From contig JBBDHG010000011.1 in NCBI GenBank assembly GCA_037951165.1, forward strand, positions 3,127,001 to 3,191,000: a stretch of 64,000 nucleotides of DNA, given 5' to 3'. Within the stretch, counting starts at the first letter, position 1. Every line of letters begins with the position of its first letter. The notes beneath the pieces are model-generated. The model ran no database searches. It worked only from the letters and a program-made list of their open reading frames with translations, and was not told the DNA's origin. Origin of the DNA: Lophius americanus (Eukaryota > Chordata > Actinopteri > Lophiiformes > Lophiidae). The position numbers and the translations under genes were made by a program. Positions 36,460 to 48,417 of the stretch are shown here, one piece after another.

Positions 36460-38128
36460 TTGACATAAACCGCTTCAGGGATTGTTGAGTGAATGTGACA
36501 GCGTGAACATCCACCACAGACTGAGTGATGAGTGGGCAGCCATCCACCACCATAACATCTAAAGGTTGTGTCACTCAATGAAGAGGCAGATTACGGCTGT
36601 AATCGATGCTGCTGGAGGACTTTTGGACTTTTCGGTTCTATACAGACAAAAATTGCCGGCAAGACCAAGTCAAACCTTTTGTGACAACAAGATTTGTAGG
36701 ATGATTATCCTACAAAGTGATTTTTTTTTTTTGATGGTTCAGACATGAGGATTTCTTAGAGGAAGTTGAAGCAGGTTCACCAGCATCCATGAACAGTAGA
36801 AGACGAAGAATAGATTGACTGAGGAAGTGGCAGATGAGCGGCGGTATTTGGTGAGAAAGCAGAGGAAGTTGAGAAACTCCAGATACATTGTAATAGTGAT
36901 ATGGTCTGATGAAGAAATCCTAAGTCAACTGGAAAAATAGATAAATAAATAAATAATAATTAAAAAAAATAGTGCTATGAATATCAATCTATCTTATTTC
37001 TTAATTTAATTTTTGCTAGGATGAGAGGACAGGACAGCAATGCAACCTGAAGGTATATAAACTGTGGCATCAGTATTCAGTTGCTTCTAGATGGTCATGC
37101 TGTCAATCAATGATCAAGTACAGGGAGGTGAAGCCCACGTAGATGATGAGGACAAAATGTAGGGATAAAAATATATTTCATATTTGTGTGTAAGATAAGT
37201 AGTTATCCGTACATGATACATACATCAAAATCCACAATTATGGGTAATCATAAACTACTTTTGAGGAACACATGAATCCAAATAAGAGCAGGTTTCCAGG
37301 GTCACAGAACTAGGTGGCATTGCATAATTTTGCATTAGGCAGATCTTTTGTGGCAGTGGTAATCCTCTGAAAGACAACTGTGACTGGATTTTTGTCTTGA
37401 CATAGCTTGGAAACTGTTTTCTGATTGCTCAGAATTTGGTAACAATGGTGTTGGCGGAACTGTGCGCTCTGAGTGCCTATAGTTTGCACAGAGTTAGCAA
37501 GTATCAACAGTGTCACAATACGTGCAGGCTTTACCTCGCACTACTAAGAGTAAACAAAGGTGTCCATCCATCTTGGACTTCCCCTCAGCTCTGTCAGCTC
37601 AACAATGGGTTTATTGAAACTTGATAATTAAATGTTTTGAATTGTTTCATTTCAAACTCAAGTCCGTCCACTTACACAGCAGCAGGACTCAAACCCAACA
37701 TGTAGGTCACCCAAACAGTTTGCCTTCGGTCTCACCTTCCACAACTGAGCTGAACTGAGAGCAAAATCAAACACACTGTCATTTAACCTGGAGGTAGAAC
37801 ATGATCCATCTCGTCCATCGTATTACTTCGGATGATGGTACTCCACAGTAGGATCACCAAGGTACTATAGTGAATCATTAAAAGTCAACTTCAGCCAATA
37901 TATCCAACATTTGCAGAAATATTTAACTTAATAAAAGTCAACTGCTGTTGCTGTCGAGGGTTTTAAGGATTGACACTGAGATTATATTTCAGTCCGGACC
38001 AACATGGTGGACTGATACCCCTTTTCCACCACAGTGAACTACAGATTATTTCCGGGCTGGTGCTAGGACCAGTTCAGAGCTGATTCAACAAGCGAACCTA
38101 CTAAGAACCGCATTGGTTTTCCTTCAGC
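36460..38128. other. intergenic, nothing recognised
   Basis: A 12-13 T run is at about 36,720. AGGATGATTATCCT near 36,698 is a short palindrome. No gene is supported. Confidence 0.5.
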
Positions 38129-38129
38129 T

Positions 38130-38735
38130 GTAGAGGTACTACAACCATGTTGTTACATCACAGACACACTAAAGCCTTGTCATTACATTACAGAGGCACT
38201 AAAGCAACTTTATAACGTGACAGAGGCATTAAAACTTCATTATCTCCCAGGAGCACTAAACATTATTATGTCACAGAGGAACTACTGCCTTATCATTATG
38301 TCACAGAGGCACTACAGCCTCATCATAATGTCACAGAGGGACTACAGCCTCGTCATTATATCACAGAGGGACTACGCCCTAAGCATTATGTCATAGAGGC
38401 ACTACAGCCTCATCATTATGTCACAGATGCATTAAACCCTCGTTATTATGTCACAGTTTAATGCCAGGGGGCACAACAGCCTCATCATTATGTCACAGAG
38501 GCACTGGACCTTCATTTCTGTCTCACAGGGTCACTAGAGCCTGATGACATCACAGTAAAAGACATTTTGTCAGAGGGGCACTGGAGCTTCGCCGTTATAC
38601 AACACAAGAATGACACAAGAATTGTGTCATAACATCACTGTGTCACTTGAGCAACTTCAATACACCAGAGACACTGACGCCAAATCATAACGTCCAAGAG
38701 GCACTCGAGCCAGGACATTGTGTCACAAACACTGC
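38130..38735 (+). repeat. 30-bp minisatellite, ~15-18 diverged units
   Basis: A unit of exactly 30 bp, TGTCACAGAGGCACTACAGC followed by CTCATCATTA, repeats across about 600 bp. The central units (about 38,265-38,455) keep the 30-bp period; outer units carry substitutions and indels and decay toward both ends. No continuous reading frame is maintained, so it is a non-coding array. Confidence 0.88.
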
Positions 38736-38739
38736 TACC

Positions 38740-39755
38740 TATGATTTCTGAGGGTCGAGCACCATTTGGTATTTAAACATAGGCTACAGACGAAGTGAGT
38801 ATCCATCCTTCATGCTAAGCACAAATTAACCTTTAGTCATTGTTGCAATTCCGTTATTCTCGTTCCCACTACTCTAAACTATCTGTGTTTTAAAAACGGT
38901 CTCCACAAAGTTTTGGTTGGTTACAAAAATCCTGCGCCTGGCAACTGATGTCAGCATTTTTTTTACACTAGCATGGTTTTGGTTTCACTCTGGAATCAAT
39001 TTTCCTGGCTAGCAGCCTGTTCTTTGGCTTTGGAAAAGCAAAGAACTGGTTCTAAATCAGGCGCTGGCTCTGGACCAGCCCTGGAACTGCCTTGGTGGAA
39101 AATTTTGGGTATGACTGACAGCTGTTTGGCCAACAAGACAAAAGCTTGAGTGGTCCCTCCAACTCATTTCTTCTTCGAAAATACAGCAAGATTATTTGAT
39201 AATAGACTTTAAAAGAATAACTGACTGTGACAATATCAGATTAGGACATTTCCTGGACATATAATCAGTCTTAAATCATCGGGAACATTGAGTCCTTCCC
39301 GGACGCACAGAGGTCAGATGACATCAGTTTCATTCTCTTGTATGGAGCAACTCAAGGCTGGAAGCCAGTGTTGAAATACTGGGCCTAGAATTCCTTTTCT
39401 CGAGTGGGATTTCAATGTGTACAGACATTGATTGATGAGTCCTTGGATTTTCTATTCTCTGTGATATGTAAATCCGTCAACCTTTGTCTACGTCCTTAAA
39501 CTCCGCACAACTACACTGTAACGAAATATAACTGTAAGGTTTAGTCCCAAATTGTCACCTGCCTGTAGCCAGTGCCAACGATTAAGACTATGACAACAAG
39601 TCAGTCAAACTTAATGTGTGTATTTCCACAGGAGTGAAGTTTCTTTCTTTTTTGTCTTTCATCCTGTCCAACGAAAGACAAGAGTTCAAAAGTATCAGAC
39701 TGAATGTTCCCAGAGCTAAATGTGTAAATGAAGATCAAACAATATCCTTTATACA
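38740..39755. other. intergenic, nothing recognised
   Basis: No gene or known repeat seen. Confidence 0.5.
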
Positions 39756-39757
39756 AC

Positions 39758-39930
39758 TCGGACTGCCCTGTCGTCCCCGGCAGCAAGGCTGTATCCCTGA
39801 AAAGCCCCAAATGCCCTGCATTGGATACAAGCTTGCCCTGGATACAAGCAATCCCTCTTCAACTCCTCAAATGGAATTCAAGTTGTGGTGCAAATGCAAA
39901 ACAGTGTTTATCCTGAAAATCTTTTTGTTG
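39758..39930 (+). repeat. unnamed ~550-bp repeat family, 5' half only
   Basis: CCTGTCGTCCCCGGCAGCAA, CCCCAAATGCCCTGCATTGG and CAACTCCTCAAATGGAATTC match the 5' part of the copy at 19,815-20,360. A 179-codon open frame (39,616-40,155) runs through it, but its sequence is that of the repeat plus T-rich flank and it has no known domain, so it is not called a gene. Confidence 0.55.
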
Positions 39931-39934
39931 TTTT

Positions 39935-41740
39935 TATGTTTTCATGCAAAACCAATATCCCTATTAATATTGGATTTATTTTGTGTATCCTGTCTTTGTG
40001 TTTGCACAAATAAACATCATATCCTGGTTTCAGTAGCCTGGATAAGAATGATATTGAGAAACTTCAATATTCTACCTGAAGTACTCCCAAAGAAACCATG
40101 CATACGTCTTACACTGATTTCTGACAGGCATAAATACAAACAAATACGGAATTAGCTCATCGCTTTAGCCACCACCTGTAACGACTCAGAATCAGGTTTG
40201 ATATATTCCCTTGCTACACCTCAGAAGATAGTTCTGACCAGCCACCGTAACAGCAGCACGCGTAATAGGCCTGTATATACCAAAACAATAAGTAAACGCC
40301 TGACGCATTATGGAGTGCTGTGCCAACAGAACGACATCGCTGTGACCGGTTCCTGGAGAGGAATGATGTCATCATTCCAGACTGGCCAGTAGTGACCTTA
40401 ACTCCACGGAATAACAGTGGGGCTGGTTGAACGAGCAAAGGAGGACAGCATGAACATCATCCTGAGGTCACACCAGTTCATGCGGAGGAAGATTTCTGCT
40501 GAAATCCAACTTGATGAAGAACAAAATAGAGATTTGATAATAAACAAAATGGTGGGTATTTAAATCCCTTGAATGTAAAACTATTTTCCGTGTTTCGAAA
40601 CGTTCCTCTCCTACAACACAAATTGGCTTCGAGAACCTGCCCTCCTCTTAGCTTCCATGGCTGGAGCTCACCCACTGAGGCCAAATGCCTGTAGGAGAAC
40701 TTGCTCCATTAGAGCCAGCACGTCCTGTATTGATCCTACAATAAACACATGACAATGCTCCACGCACAATGCACTGATATCCCCTGCATGCAGATAGAAA
40801 AAGGGCTGACCAAGAACAGAGTGCAGCAGCTTTTTTCATCTCAGTGCTCCAACTGCATGTGGCTGGACCAGTAGCCATTTGTAACGATGGTATGTGAGGA
40901 AAAATGTTTTGTCTGACTGACTTGAATGAGACGTGGATGGTTAAAAGTTAACGCTACACCTTTAAGAGGAAATGCAACATGAAACAGTGTTATACATTGC
41001 TGATCATCTGGAATAAAAGATCAATCAAAAAATAACTTTCAAATGTGAGTTCTGACACAGGAGTTTGGTATGTTTTTCTTTTTTTCCCAGGTTTATTTAC
41101 TATCTTTATCAAATTGTACACTCTAAACGGATAAAAGGTTAGGCAATGACATCATTCACCAGAGACTAATACTGTTACATAACAACCAGCCGTTGCAGTG
41201 AGAGTCTCAGTGAGGCCCAAAAGCTCGCTGTCAGGCTCCATATATCACAAAGTCGACTCCAAGTCTGAGAAATTAAGACATGAGTCAAATGCTGATAAAA
41301 AGTGTATTATTTATTAACAGAGAATTTCTGATCAAGTTGTCAAGTAATCCTTAACACCTGGTGTTACATGTTTCCATCCGATACTTATTATAAAAACTTA
41401 TCTTTTCTTTTAAATCAAATATTAAAACTATCTTAATTTGCTGGTGCCATTTATTAGATTTTTACATTTCAAAACTTTATTTATTCTATTTATTTCTATC
41501 TTTCTTAAACAGTACTGTTTATGAAAACACTAAATTATGTCTAAGGGGCTTAGACATTCGATTTTCTTTTATTCTAACTGTGTCTTTGTTGTCGTTTTTT
41601 TTAGGCTTGCTTTCAATTTTTGAATCTTTCTTAATTGCCCTGTGGGTGAAATGTGTTATTTAAATAAAGTTGCCTTGTCTGTTACAGGCAAAGCAGCAAA
41701 GAATTGTATGACAGCAAAGAAATGACACGCAGTAAAAAGT
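39935..41740. other. intergenic, nothing recognised
   Basis: TAACACCTGGTGTTA at 41,352-41,366 is a perfect 7+1+7 palindrome. No gene is supported. Confidence 0.5.
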
Positions 41741-41744
41741 TCTT

Positions 41745-41995
41745 GAATTTCACACGAACAACAAATTTACCGAAATTCAAGCCAACTTCCCGATGCCTCC
41801 CCGTGTGTCGGAAATGTACCTTTGCCAAAATCAATCCAGTTCTTCCTCGCACTAGGATCTATTTTGGTATACAATTTGAGAATGATCCATGAAATATTCT
41901 TCAGTTATCGTGTTGATATAAAGGATCTGCGGAGGTGGATGTGGCTGCAGCGGCAAAGACGATCCGATAATATCCACGATTTTATGGGGATATGA
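41745..41995 (+). repeat. unnamed ~550-bp repeat family, 3' half
   Basis: AATCAATCCAGTTCTTCCTC, GGTATACAATTTGAGAATGA, TCCATGAAATATTCTTCAGT and AAGGATCTGCGGAGG, followed by a GCTGCAGCGGCAAAGACGAT and TCCGATAATATCC tail, match the 53.4-kb copy block for block. Confidence 0.65.
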
Positions 41996-41997
41996 AT

Positions 41998-43390
41998 ATA
42001 TGGCACTGTGATCACCTGATCCGACCTGGGGATTCCTTTTTCAAATTGTGTAAACATGAATGCTTAACTTTAAAACTCTTTCCTGCTTGAGTTTTGTCTC
42101 ATACTATTTTGATTTTTTCAAATCTCTATTAACATTACAGATGAAAATGTGACAGGAAGCTCTGGAGAAAGAGATGGAATCCAACCACTGATAAAAGCCA
42201 CCGAAGGCGCATGCACAGTCCGAAGGACATATGTAGAGCTTAAGTTACCCATTACCTTGACTTTTCATTATTTGGCTATTTACATATTCCTGAATACTCT
42301 CACAGGGCAAAAATTCTAAAATTAAAATATGCAAGGCAAGATGCTGGTAGCCAGGCCCAGCGTGAGACAGCCATTAGAAACACACCGACAACTCAGAGAC
42401 ACAAACAGAACATGCAAATGAGTCAGTGTGCTCCCAGAGAGGAAAGTGATGTCATTTAATAATAATGATGTAGTAAAGTGAGACACAGCCAGAGAGAAAC
42501 GTCTAGCTGGCGGGCAGTTACAGTTTTGAATTCACGGGTATGAAGCACTTTAATCTATTCCAGCTTCCAGCTCTGAAAACCCCAGCTTACATAACAGCGG
42601 ACCTCAAATGAATGCCTGGCCCGCTGAAGTATCTAAAAGTATGTGTGCAGTCGTGGCGAGGCAGTGAAGTTTGGCACGGTTTTTAGTTTTCCAGGAATCT
42701 GGGAAACACACAGATCTCTAAGATACACAAACACACTGTCACTTTCGGGAAACTTTGTGTATCCATTCTTCGTCATTATTACTCGGCACTATTACCGTTA
42801 CTCTGTCTCAATGTCTGTCTGTGGCTCTGCCTCATACAAATAACTGAACATAAACCTACTATGCCAACTTTTAATGACGCAGTACTGAATTTCTCTTCAT
42901 TTCCTTCCTGTAAAGCAACACATTGGAACCTAAAAGGTCTCTGTCCGCCAGCTGAATATACAAAATATGAGTACAGAGGCTTACAAGTGTCCAAAAGCCA
43001 GCCGATGTAACCATAGCAAGGAAGAAAATACAAATCCCATTACGTACCATAGGAAGCGCAAATGTCTATTGCTATGACTTCTAGCCCTAATCTGGACACA
43101 TTTGCTGTGTCTTGCTGGGTCTTTACCTTGACCTCCGGGAAAGGGTGCAGGTCCTTTCTAACTATAGCAGGGTACCCTATAAAGTCGTACCGGTGTAACG
43201 TCAAATCGCTACATCATCGCATTTCAATGGGAAAATCTAAATCGCTTTATCATCGTCAAAACCTCTACGTCAGCCGCAAGTTGACTCGCGTAGCAGCGCC
43301 ATTGTTTCCTCACCCTCGCTTTCATTACCCCAAAAGGTTTGGATATCGAGTTAATTTTGTGTCCAAATCCTGATCACACAGCTTGTCATT
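41998..43390. other. intergenic, nothing recognised
   Basis: No gene or known repeat seen. Confidence 0.5.
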
Positions 43391-43394
43391 TTGA

Positions 43395-43735
43395 GAAGAA
43401 GGCATACCGATCGATTGTTGCCTTGGCCGATTGCTCGTCAATTTGATGCCGGTTACGGGCCGGTTATACGCATGCACCTTACAAGCACACCAAGCGAGAG
43501 CTACCACGGCTCCAAACATCTCACAAGTAAACCAGAAATCCCAAAGCTCTCAATTTGTAACACCAGAAAGGACAAACAAGCTGTGGAGGAACAACCGCGA
43601 GACATTCGGCAAACGGACTTAATCACAGACTTCAAATTTAATCACTCCGAGGAACATATCAAGTTAAGAAGATAACATTAGCAGAGCAGTTAAAGCTAGT
43701 GGGAGCTCAGAGCCGCCTACGAGCTAGGTATATGT
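43395..43735 (+). mobile_element. hAT-type (BED-finger) transposon relic, copy 3
   Basis: CAAGCACACCAAGCGAGAGC, ATCTCACAAGTAAACCAGAA, GACTTAATCACAGACTTCAA, TTTAATCACTCCGAGGAACA and AGCAGAGCAGTTAAAGCTAG follow the order of the 27.8-kb copy. The reading (CNTRKDKQAVEE, then TDLITDFKFNHSEEHIK) keeps pieces of the BED finger across frameshifts. Confidence 0.65.
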
Positions 43736-43779
43736 ATCTATCTATGCTATCATTTATGGTTTTAAAACGTAAGGTCAAA

Positions 43780-44225
43780 AGAAGCTGAGTTGGAAAAACA
43801 GCGAAAGCCTACGGCACAACTTACTTAAGCACACACTTCAAATTGAATCAGCCCCAGGAACATAGCAGGTTAAGAGGCTAAAGTTAGCAGAGCGGCTACA
43901 GCTAGCAGGAGCTCAGAGCCAGCCTAAAACCCCGAAGTCCCCTTTACGAGGCTTACAAAATTTTATTTTCACTTCTAAATGTCAAGTAATTAGTTTAGGA
44001 AGCACACAGCAAGGAGGACGGAGCGTGTTGTCATTTCAGCAGGTCGGAATACATACCCAACACACACACACACACACATACAAACACACACACACACAGT
44101 GCCAACCAGCATTGTTACTTTCACTGTAATTCTTCACAATAAGAGCACATAAAATACATTACTCATTATGATTTTAAAACTTTAAAGGAAAAAAATATAA
44201 AACTTGGCCAAATTCGGCACTCCGA
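43780..44225 (+). mobile_element. hAT-type (BED-finger) transposon relic, copy 4, with CA microsatellite
   Basis: It contains ACTTCAAATTGAATCAGCCC, GGAACATAGCAGGTTAAGAG, GCTAGCAGGAGCTCAGAGCC and CAGCAGGTCGGAATACATAC, equivalent to the 3' part of the 27.8-kb copy. The (CA)n run at 44,060-44,098 sits where that copy reads ACATACACAATGCC, so the microsatellite has grown inside the element. Confidence 0.65.
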
Positions 44226-44227
44226 AT

Positions 44228-46485
44228 GCATGCTTATTTTATTATGAATACAGAATTAAATGAAACTACCATTCATCTTTGGAGGTGGTTAACTTTTTGA
44301 TGTTCATCTATTGACAAGAATATCATGGATACATTGGTGCCAAAAGATAATCAACAGAGCACTGCTGGGAAGAGATTTTGGTTTTAAGCCATTTGAAAAG
44401 GAAACTCAATAGTTTGGAAGATGTAATTCCAAAATATCATATTCTAAATTCTGGAGTAGCAAAATTATAGAGGTCAAAATAGCTAAGACCACACACTTAA
44501 AGGTCCAACATACCAAATTTATTGAACTGGGGACATACGGTCACAGCCGCAGGTCCGTCTAGGCTGACTAGAGTCTAAATATAAACATAACGGAGCAGTT
44601 TTTCCCTTACATAGGCTTTACTTGGAAGGCCCGCCTGGTAAATTAAGACCCGCCCAGGTAGCTGCACTGAGACCTGTGGACCAATGGGTACAGCCAGAGG
44701 CTGCAGTTTAATTTGTCCTTTTATTCCGCTCTTCCTGAACGTCATCATCCTTCTTGGCAGATAAGCAGTTCATCAAACGAGCGACAGCGGCTCCCAGGTG
44801 CAGTCTCAATGTTTATTGCTTCACAACAATGTGGAAAAAATAGCGCTTGGTCCGTTAGCTTAATGCTAACCTATAATGGGAATTGACATAAACCCATACA
44901 CATGCTAACGGAATTAGCTTTGACAGCACAACCATAATCAAAAAATAAACAAGTAATAATAATAAGTATGTGAAATTACATTATTTCACCTTAAATATAT
45001 TTGTCAGTTAAACTTGAGAGAGTGTTTGTTATTTAGATGCTGCTCTGAATATTGTTTAAGGATAGAGAGGTGAACTACAGATCACTGAAGTCCCTTGAGA
45101 ACACATACACAATGCCTAACATAGTTATATCTGCTGGGATCCTTCAAAATAAGATCACTTTAAATACACTGCTCAGCAACAGGAAATATAAGTATGTGCT
45201 TATGCCATAAACAAAAAAATGAAATTTGGTCATAATTAACTGCAATGTTAACCTTGATTCAAAAATGTGTATTGACTTAATGAGTGTCATGTCCTGCTCC
45301 AAAACAGGTGGGTAGCTACCTGGATAGGTAACAGAATTGTTCATCTACTAGAGACTGATCCAGTTTGGATTTTAAAAGATGCACAAGGTTCCCAAATGGC
45401 TAATTAAGAATAAAACAGTTTATGGCATTTTTTCAAAGTGAAAATATATACGCCATGCTGTTGAAATACTGAAAAAAACTCAATGAAGCCATGCTTAAGC
45501 GTTATGTTGTTTAAAATATCTGCCCTTTCCTGTCACTGTTTCAAACCAAACCCAGCCCTGTTTTCATCTAGAAAACTCTCTTTAAATGTCTATTTTATAT
45601 TTTCTATGACCAAAATATTGTTGCAGGGTATTAATCAAACATGTGCTTAACAAAAAATTAATTTAAAATATCACCTTATTGCACCTCCTCTGCAGCAATT
45701 TCCATGTTTTCCTGCACCAAACTTCTGCAACCCCTCAGGATGTATGTTATCCTGAGGGGTTGAGCCCAGGTCAGCCAGTAACATGCTCCAAGCACAGTCC
45801 AAATACTGATCTACACTAATCTTTGTGGTCTTCCCATGTCTCAGTGTGGATGCACCTCATGTATCAGACATGATGCTCAAACTGCTTTTCATTAACTGCT
45901 TTTACATGCAGTGAAGTTATCAAATATTCCTTCTTATTGTTACAAACAAACAAGCTCCCATTTTGCAGAAAATGTGGGGGACATTATTTCAGATGCCTTC
46001 TATTAGGTGATGTTATGATCAAAACTCTAGTATTTGCTTCACAGAAGAGATAAAACAATGCGTGAAGCATTAGTCGACATTATGATCCAGAATAAAGGCT
46101 TGGTAAGCATAGAGACTTCAACAGACTATCAGAACATGCGTTACTCCAGCTTGAACAGAACAATAGAGAAGGAAGGGGCACATAAGAATTATTCTTAGAA
46201 CAATAGTTTCAGACAGGTTGTATCGGGAAAGGCTTCATATTAAACCTCTGCAAAGTGCTTCTCATCCCCATACTCATTATCACTCCTTCATTTTATAATC
46301 CCAGTGGACAGATTTAAGGATATGGAGGTTTTCACTTTACAACATCATCATGCTTTTAAATCAGTGCAATTAAAGAGTTGGTTTGATAATGACGAATGCA
46401 GTCGATCTTATGCATCATAAAGAGCTCTTACCGCGCTGTTCTGGGTTGTTTTTCTTTCCTTTATATTCCTTTTTTTTCCTGATGA
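44228..46485. other. intergenic, nothing recognised
   Basis: No gene is supported. ACCCCTCAGGATGTATGTTATCCTGAGGGGT near 45,732 contains a perfect stem, ACCCCTCAGGAT / ATCCTGAGGGGT, around a short loop; no role is assigned. Confidence 0.55.
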
Positions 46486-46489
46486 TCAG

Positions 46490-46600
46490 TCGCGCGTCTC
46501 ACAGACACAAATCTCGACCTCGCTTCCATGTGCTTGCGACCAGGACCACGCGCTCTGCGGTGCGCACTGGAGCCTGCGCGTGACGTCACGGTAAGAGAGG
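46490..46600. promoter_or_regulatory. GC-rich patch with consensus CRE, 1.2 kb downstream of myc
   Basis: CG dinucleotides cluster (CGCGCGTC, CACGCGC, GCGCAC, CGCGTGACGTCACGG) in otherwise AT-rich DNA. TGACGTCA, the full CRE palindrome, is at 46,581-46,588 and is followed on the plus strand by a donor-like GTAAGA at 46,591. It may be a small promoter or enhancer; no transcript can be shown. Confidence 0.4.
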
Positions 46601-46602
46601 AA

Positions 46603-47585
46603 AGCCAGTGGAAAAACTGATATGATAGCTCGACACAAAATTATATATTACCTATAAAAATAAGTCTTGGAGGTCATTTTTGATGATATCATTTTACATT
46701 CGTGGTGTATTTCCATCATTGTACCCACGAGCATTTGAACTATTTTATTATATAAATGATATTTTCTTGCAAAAAACAAACACGTTTTTGACCCTGTAAA
46801 TGTCTCCGCAGCCAAAGTATTGTTGCAACACTTATTCAAACTCTTGTTTGGCTTTAATCTTATTCAGATATTACATTATTTGATCAGACTGATTGCCGAT
46901 GGAAGTTCAACCATGTGGAATTTTGAGCAGCTTAGAAAATCACACGGGAAATTTACTGTGTACATCAATCTCTTCTGTAAGCTCTACATTTATGGTGCTG
47001 CAGGCCAAATTGGGAGATCTGAGCTTATTTCGACAGAAAAGTGTCACTTTGTAATGAAATTTGTTCATATTAAGAGTCACTGATATTCAAATAGCCAGTT
47101 AAATTGGAATGCACCCAATGTTTCTACCTGCAAGTCAGATCTTCTGAGCTTACCTTGTCTTATTCCCGACAGCATCATCTTCAAATATAACACCATTACC
47201 TCAACCCTGTGTACTTTCCGTATCTTGTTAGAGGAAGAGAATCGAGCATCATCACACCTACGTGACTTAGTCTCTTTCAGCATCACTTTATATAATCTTG
47301 GGGCTTTTCTCCTCTTGCTGAACCCACTCAGCTGTAACCCCTCTGCAGCACAGAGGAATGTACGTCTATGCTAATAAGGTACTTTGAAGTGTGTGAGGTG
47401 TTTTTGCAAGAACAAGGACACAAATTCAAGAAAAACTTTTTATATTTCAAAAAGAACCTAGAAACATAATGGAAAACCAAACACTGGGTCTGAACATCCA
47501 GACAATTGAGATCCAAAAATACATTTTCTTAGGAAATATATACAAAAAATAAAAATTTATATTTTAGTTTGGGCACTCAACAGGG
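46603..47585. other. intergenic downstream of myc, nothing recognised
   Basis: No coding frame with a known domain. It lies between the GC-rich patch and the myc polyadenylation site. Confidence 0.5.
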
Positions 47586-47603
47586 TGACCCAATTTTTTT
47601 TTT

Positions 47604-47800
47604 TAATATTTTATTAATAAAAATAAACTTTTAAATATTTAATCCACCCATAACTTCAATTGAGGCAGTTTTAACGTTGAAATCAAACAAGATTTCAAAC
47701 AACTTAATCCTTTTTGCATTTGCATGCAACAACAACTGTACACCCTAAGTCTTGAACTTGCATAAAAAAAACAAAGGCCAAAAAGTCTATGATTCAAACT
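47604..47800 (-). other. myc: myc 3' UTR with AATAAA polyadenylation signal
   Basis: The 3' UTR is AU-rich, as expected for the unstable myc mRNA. AATAAA reads on the minus strand at 47,610-47,615, about 185 nt past the stop, in a tract of A and T. On the minus strand, AACTGCCTCA (complement of 47,661-47,670) and its flanks resemble a block I remember from the human MYC 3' UTR, where ACTGCC is described as a miR-34-type seed site. The UTR is short compared with mammals (about 470 nt there), so a more distal signal could also be used. Confidence 0.7.
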
Positions 47801-48417
47801 TCAAGCTCGAGAGCCTTGCAGCTGTGCAAGTCTCTGCTTTAAAAGTTCACTTTTCCTGCTCAGCTGTTCTTTGAGAGAGAGGAGTCTCTGTTCGTCTGAC
47901 TGCATGCTGTAGATGCACTCTGTTGCCTTCTTCAGGATCACCACTTTGGCTGCCTTCTCGTTGTTGGCCACCTCAGGGATCTCATCCCGAAGGGCAAAGA
48001 AACTCAACTTTAGCTCGTTCCTCCTCTGACGCTCAAGTACGTTATGAGTCCTTCTCTTATCATAGTCCTCCGTGTCAGACGTCCGGGGACTCGAACACTT
48101 GCGGTTGCTGCTGATCTGCTTTAGGACCCTGCTTTGGCCGCCGCCACCTCCACCACTGCTGCTGGTGGTGGTCTCCAGCTTCAGCCTCTTGACAGCCGGC
48201 TGCTCCTGCCTCATGGATGGATGGGCAGCGTAATTATGCTGGTGGGTGGAGACGTGGCACCGCTTCAGCACAAGCGGGCTAGGGTGCCTGGTCTCCAACG
48301 GGCTGGGGTCACACCGTTTCACCACATGCCTCTTTTCCACTGTGACAACATCAATCTCCTCTTCCTCCTGGTCGTCGTCCTCATCGTCATCATCATCATC
48401 GTCCCCATCTTCATCTT
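47801..48417 (-). CDS. myc: Myc coding exon 3: acidic region, NLS and bHLH-leucine zipper (residues 220-424)
   Basis: The exon follows a TTTGCAG acceptor and completes codon 220. It opens with an acidic stretch (220-240), including seven consecutive Asp from a GAY run, then the conserved EIDVVTVEKR. PSPLVLKRCH and THQHNYAA (265-284) are typical Myc central motifs. PAVKRLKLE (293-301) matches the monopartite Myc nuclear localisation signal. The basic region and helix-loop-helix span about 339-391. His344, Glu348 and Arg352 occupy the E-box-contacting H-E-R positions. The zipper has leucines at 398, 405, 412 and 419, the heptads that pair with Max. The Leu at 357, where mammals have Arg, is as I remember fish Myc. 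A six-glycine run (308-313) is lineage-specific. The stop is TGA at 47,801-47,803. All key residues are present, so the product should dimerise with Max and bind CACGTG. Confidence 0.97.

Noticed and set aside
39616..40155. 179-codon open frame on the plus strand
   Set aside because: It runs through a copy of the unnamed repeat and T-rich flank, has no recognisable domain, and its repeat relatives at 19.8 and 52.9 kb have no matching open frame.
1..47585. pvt1 exons or its microRNAs
   Set aside because: Position suggests it, but I found no sequence I could match to PVT1, so no feature is called.
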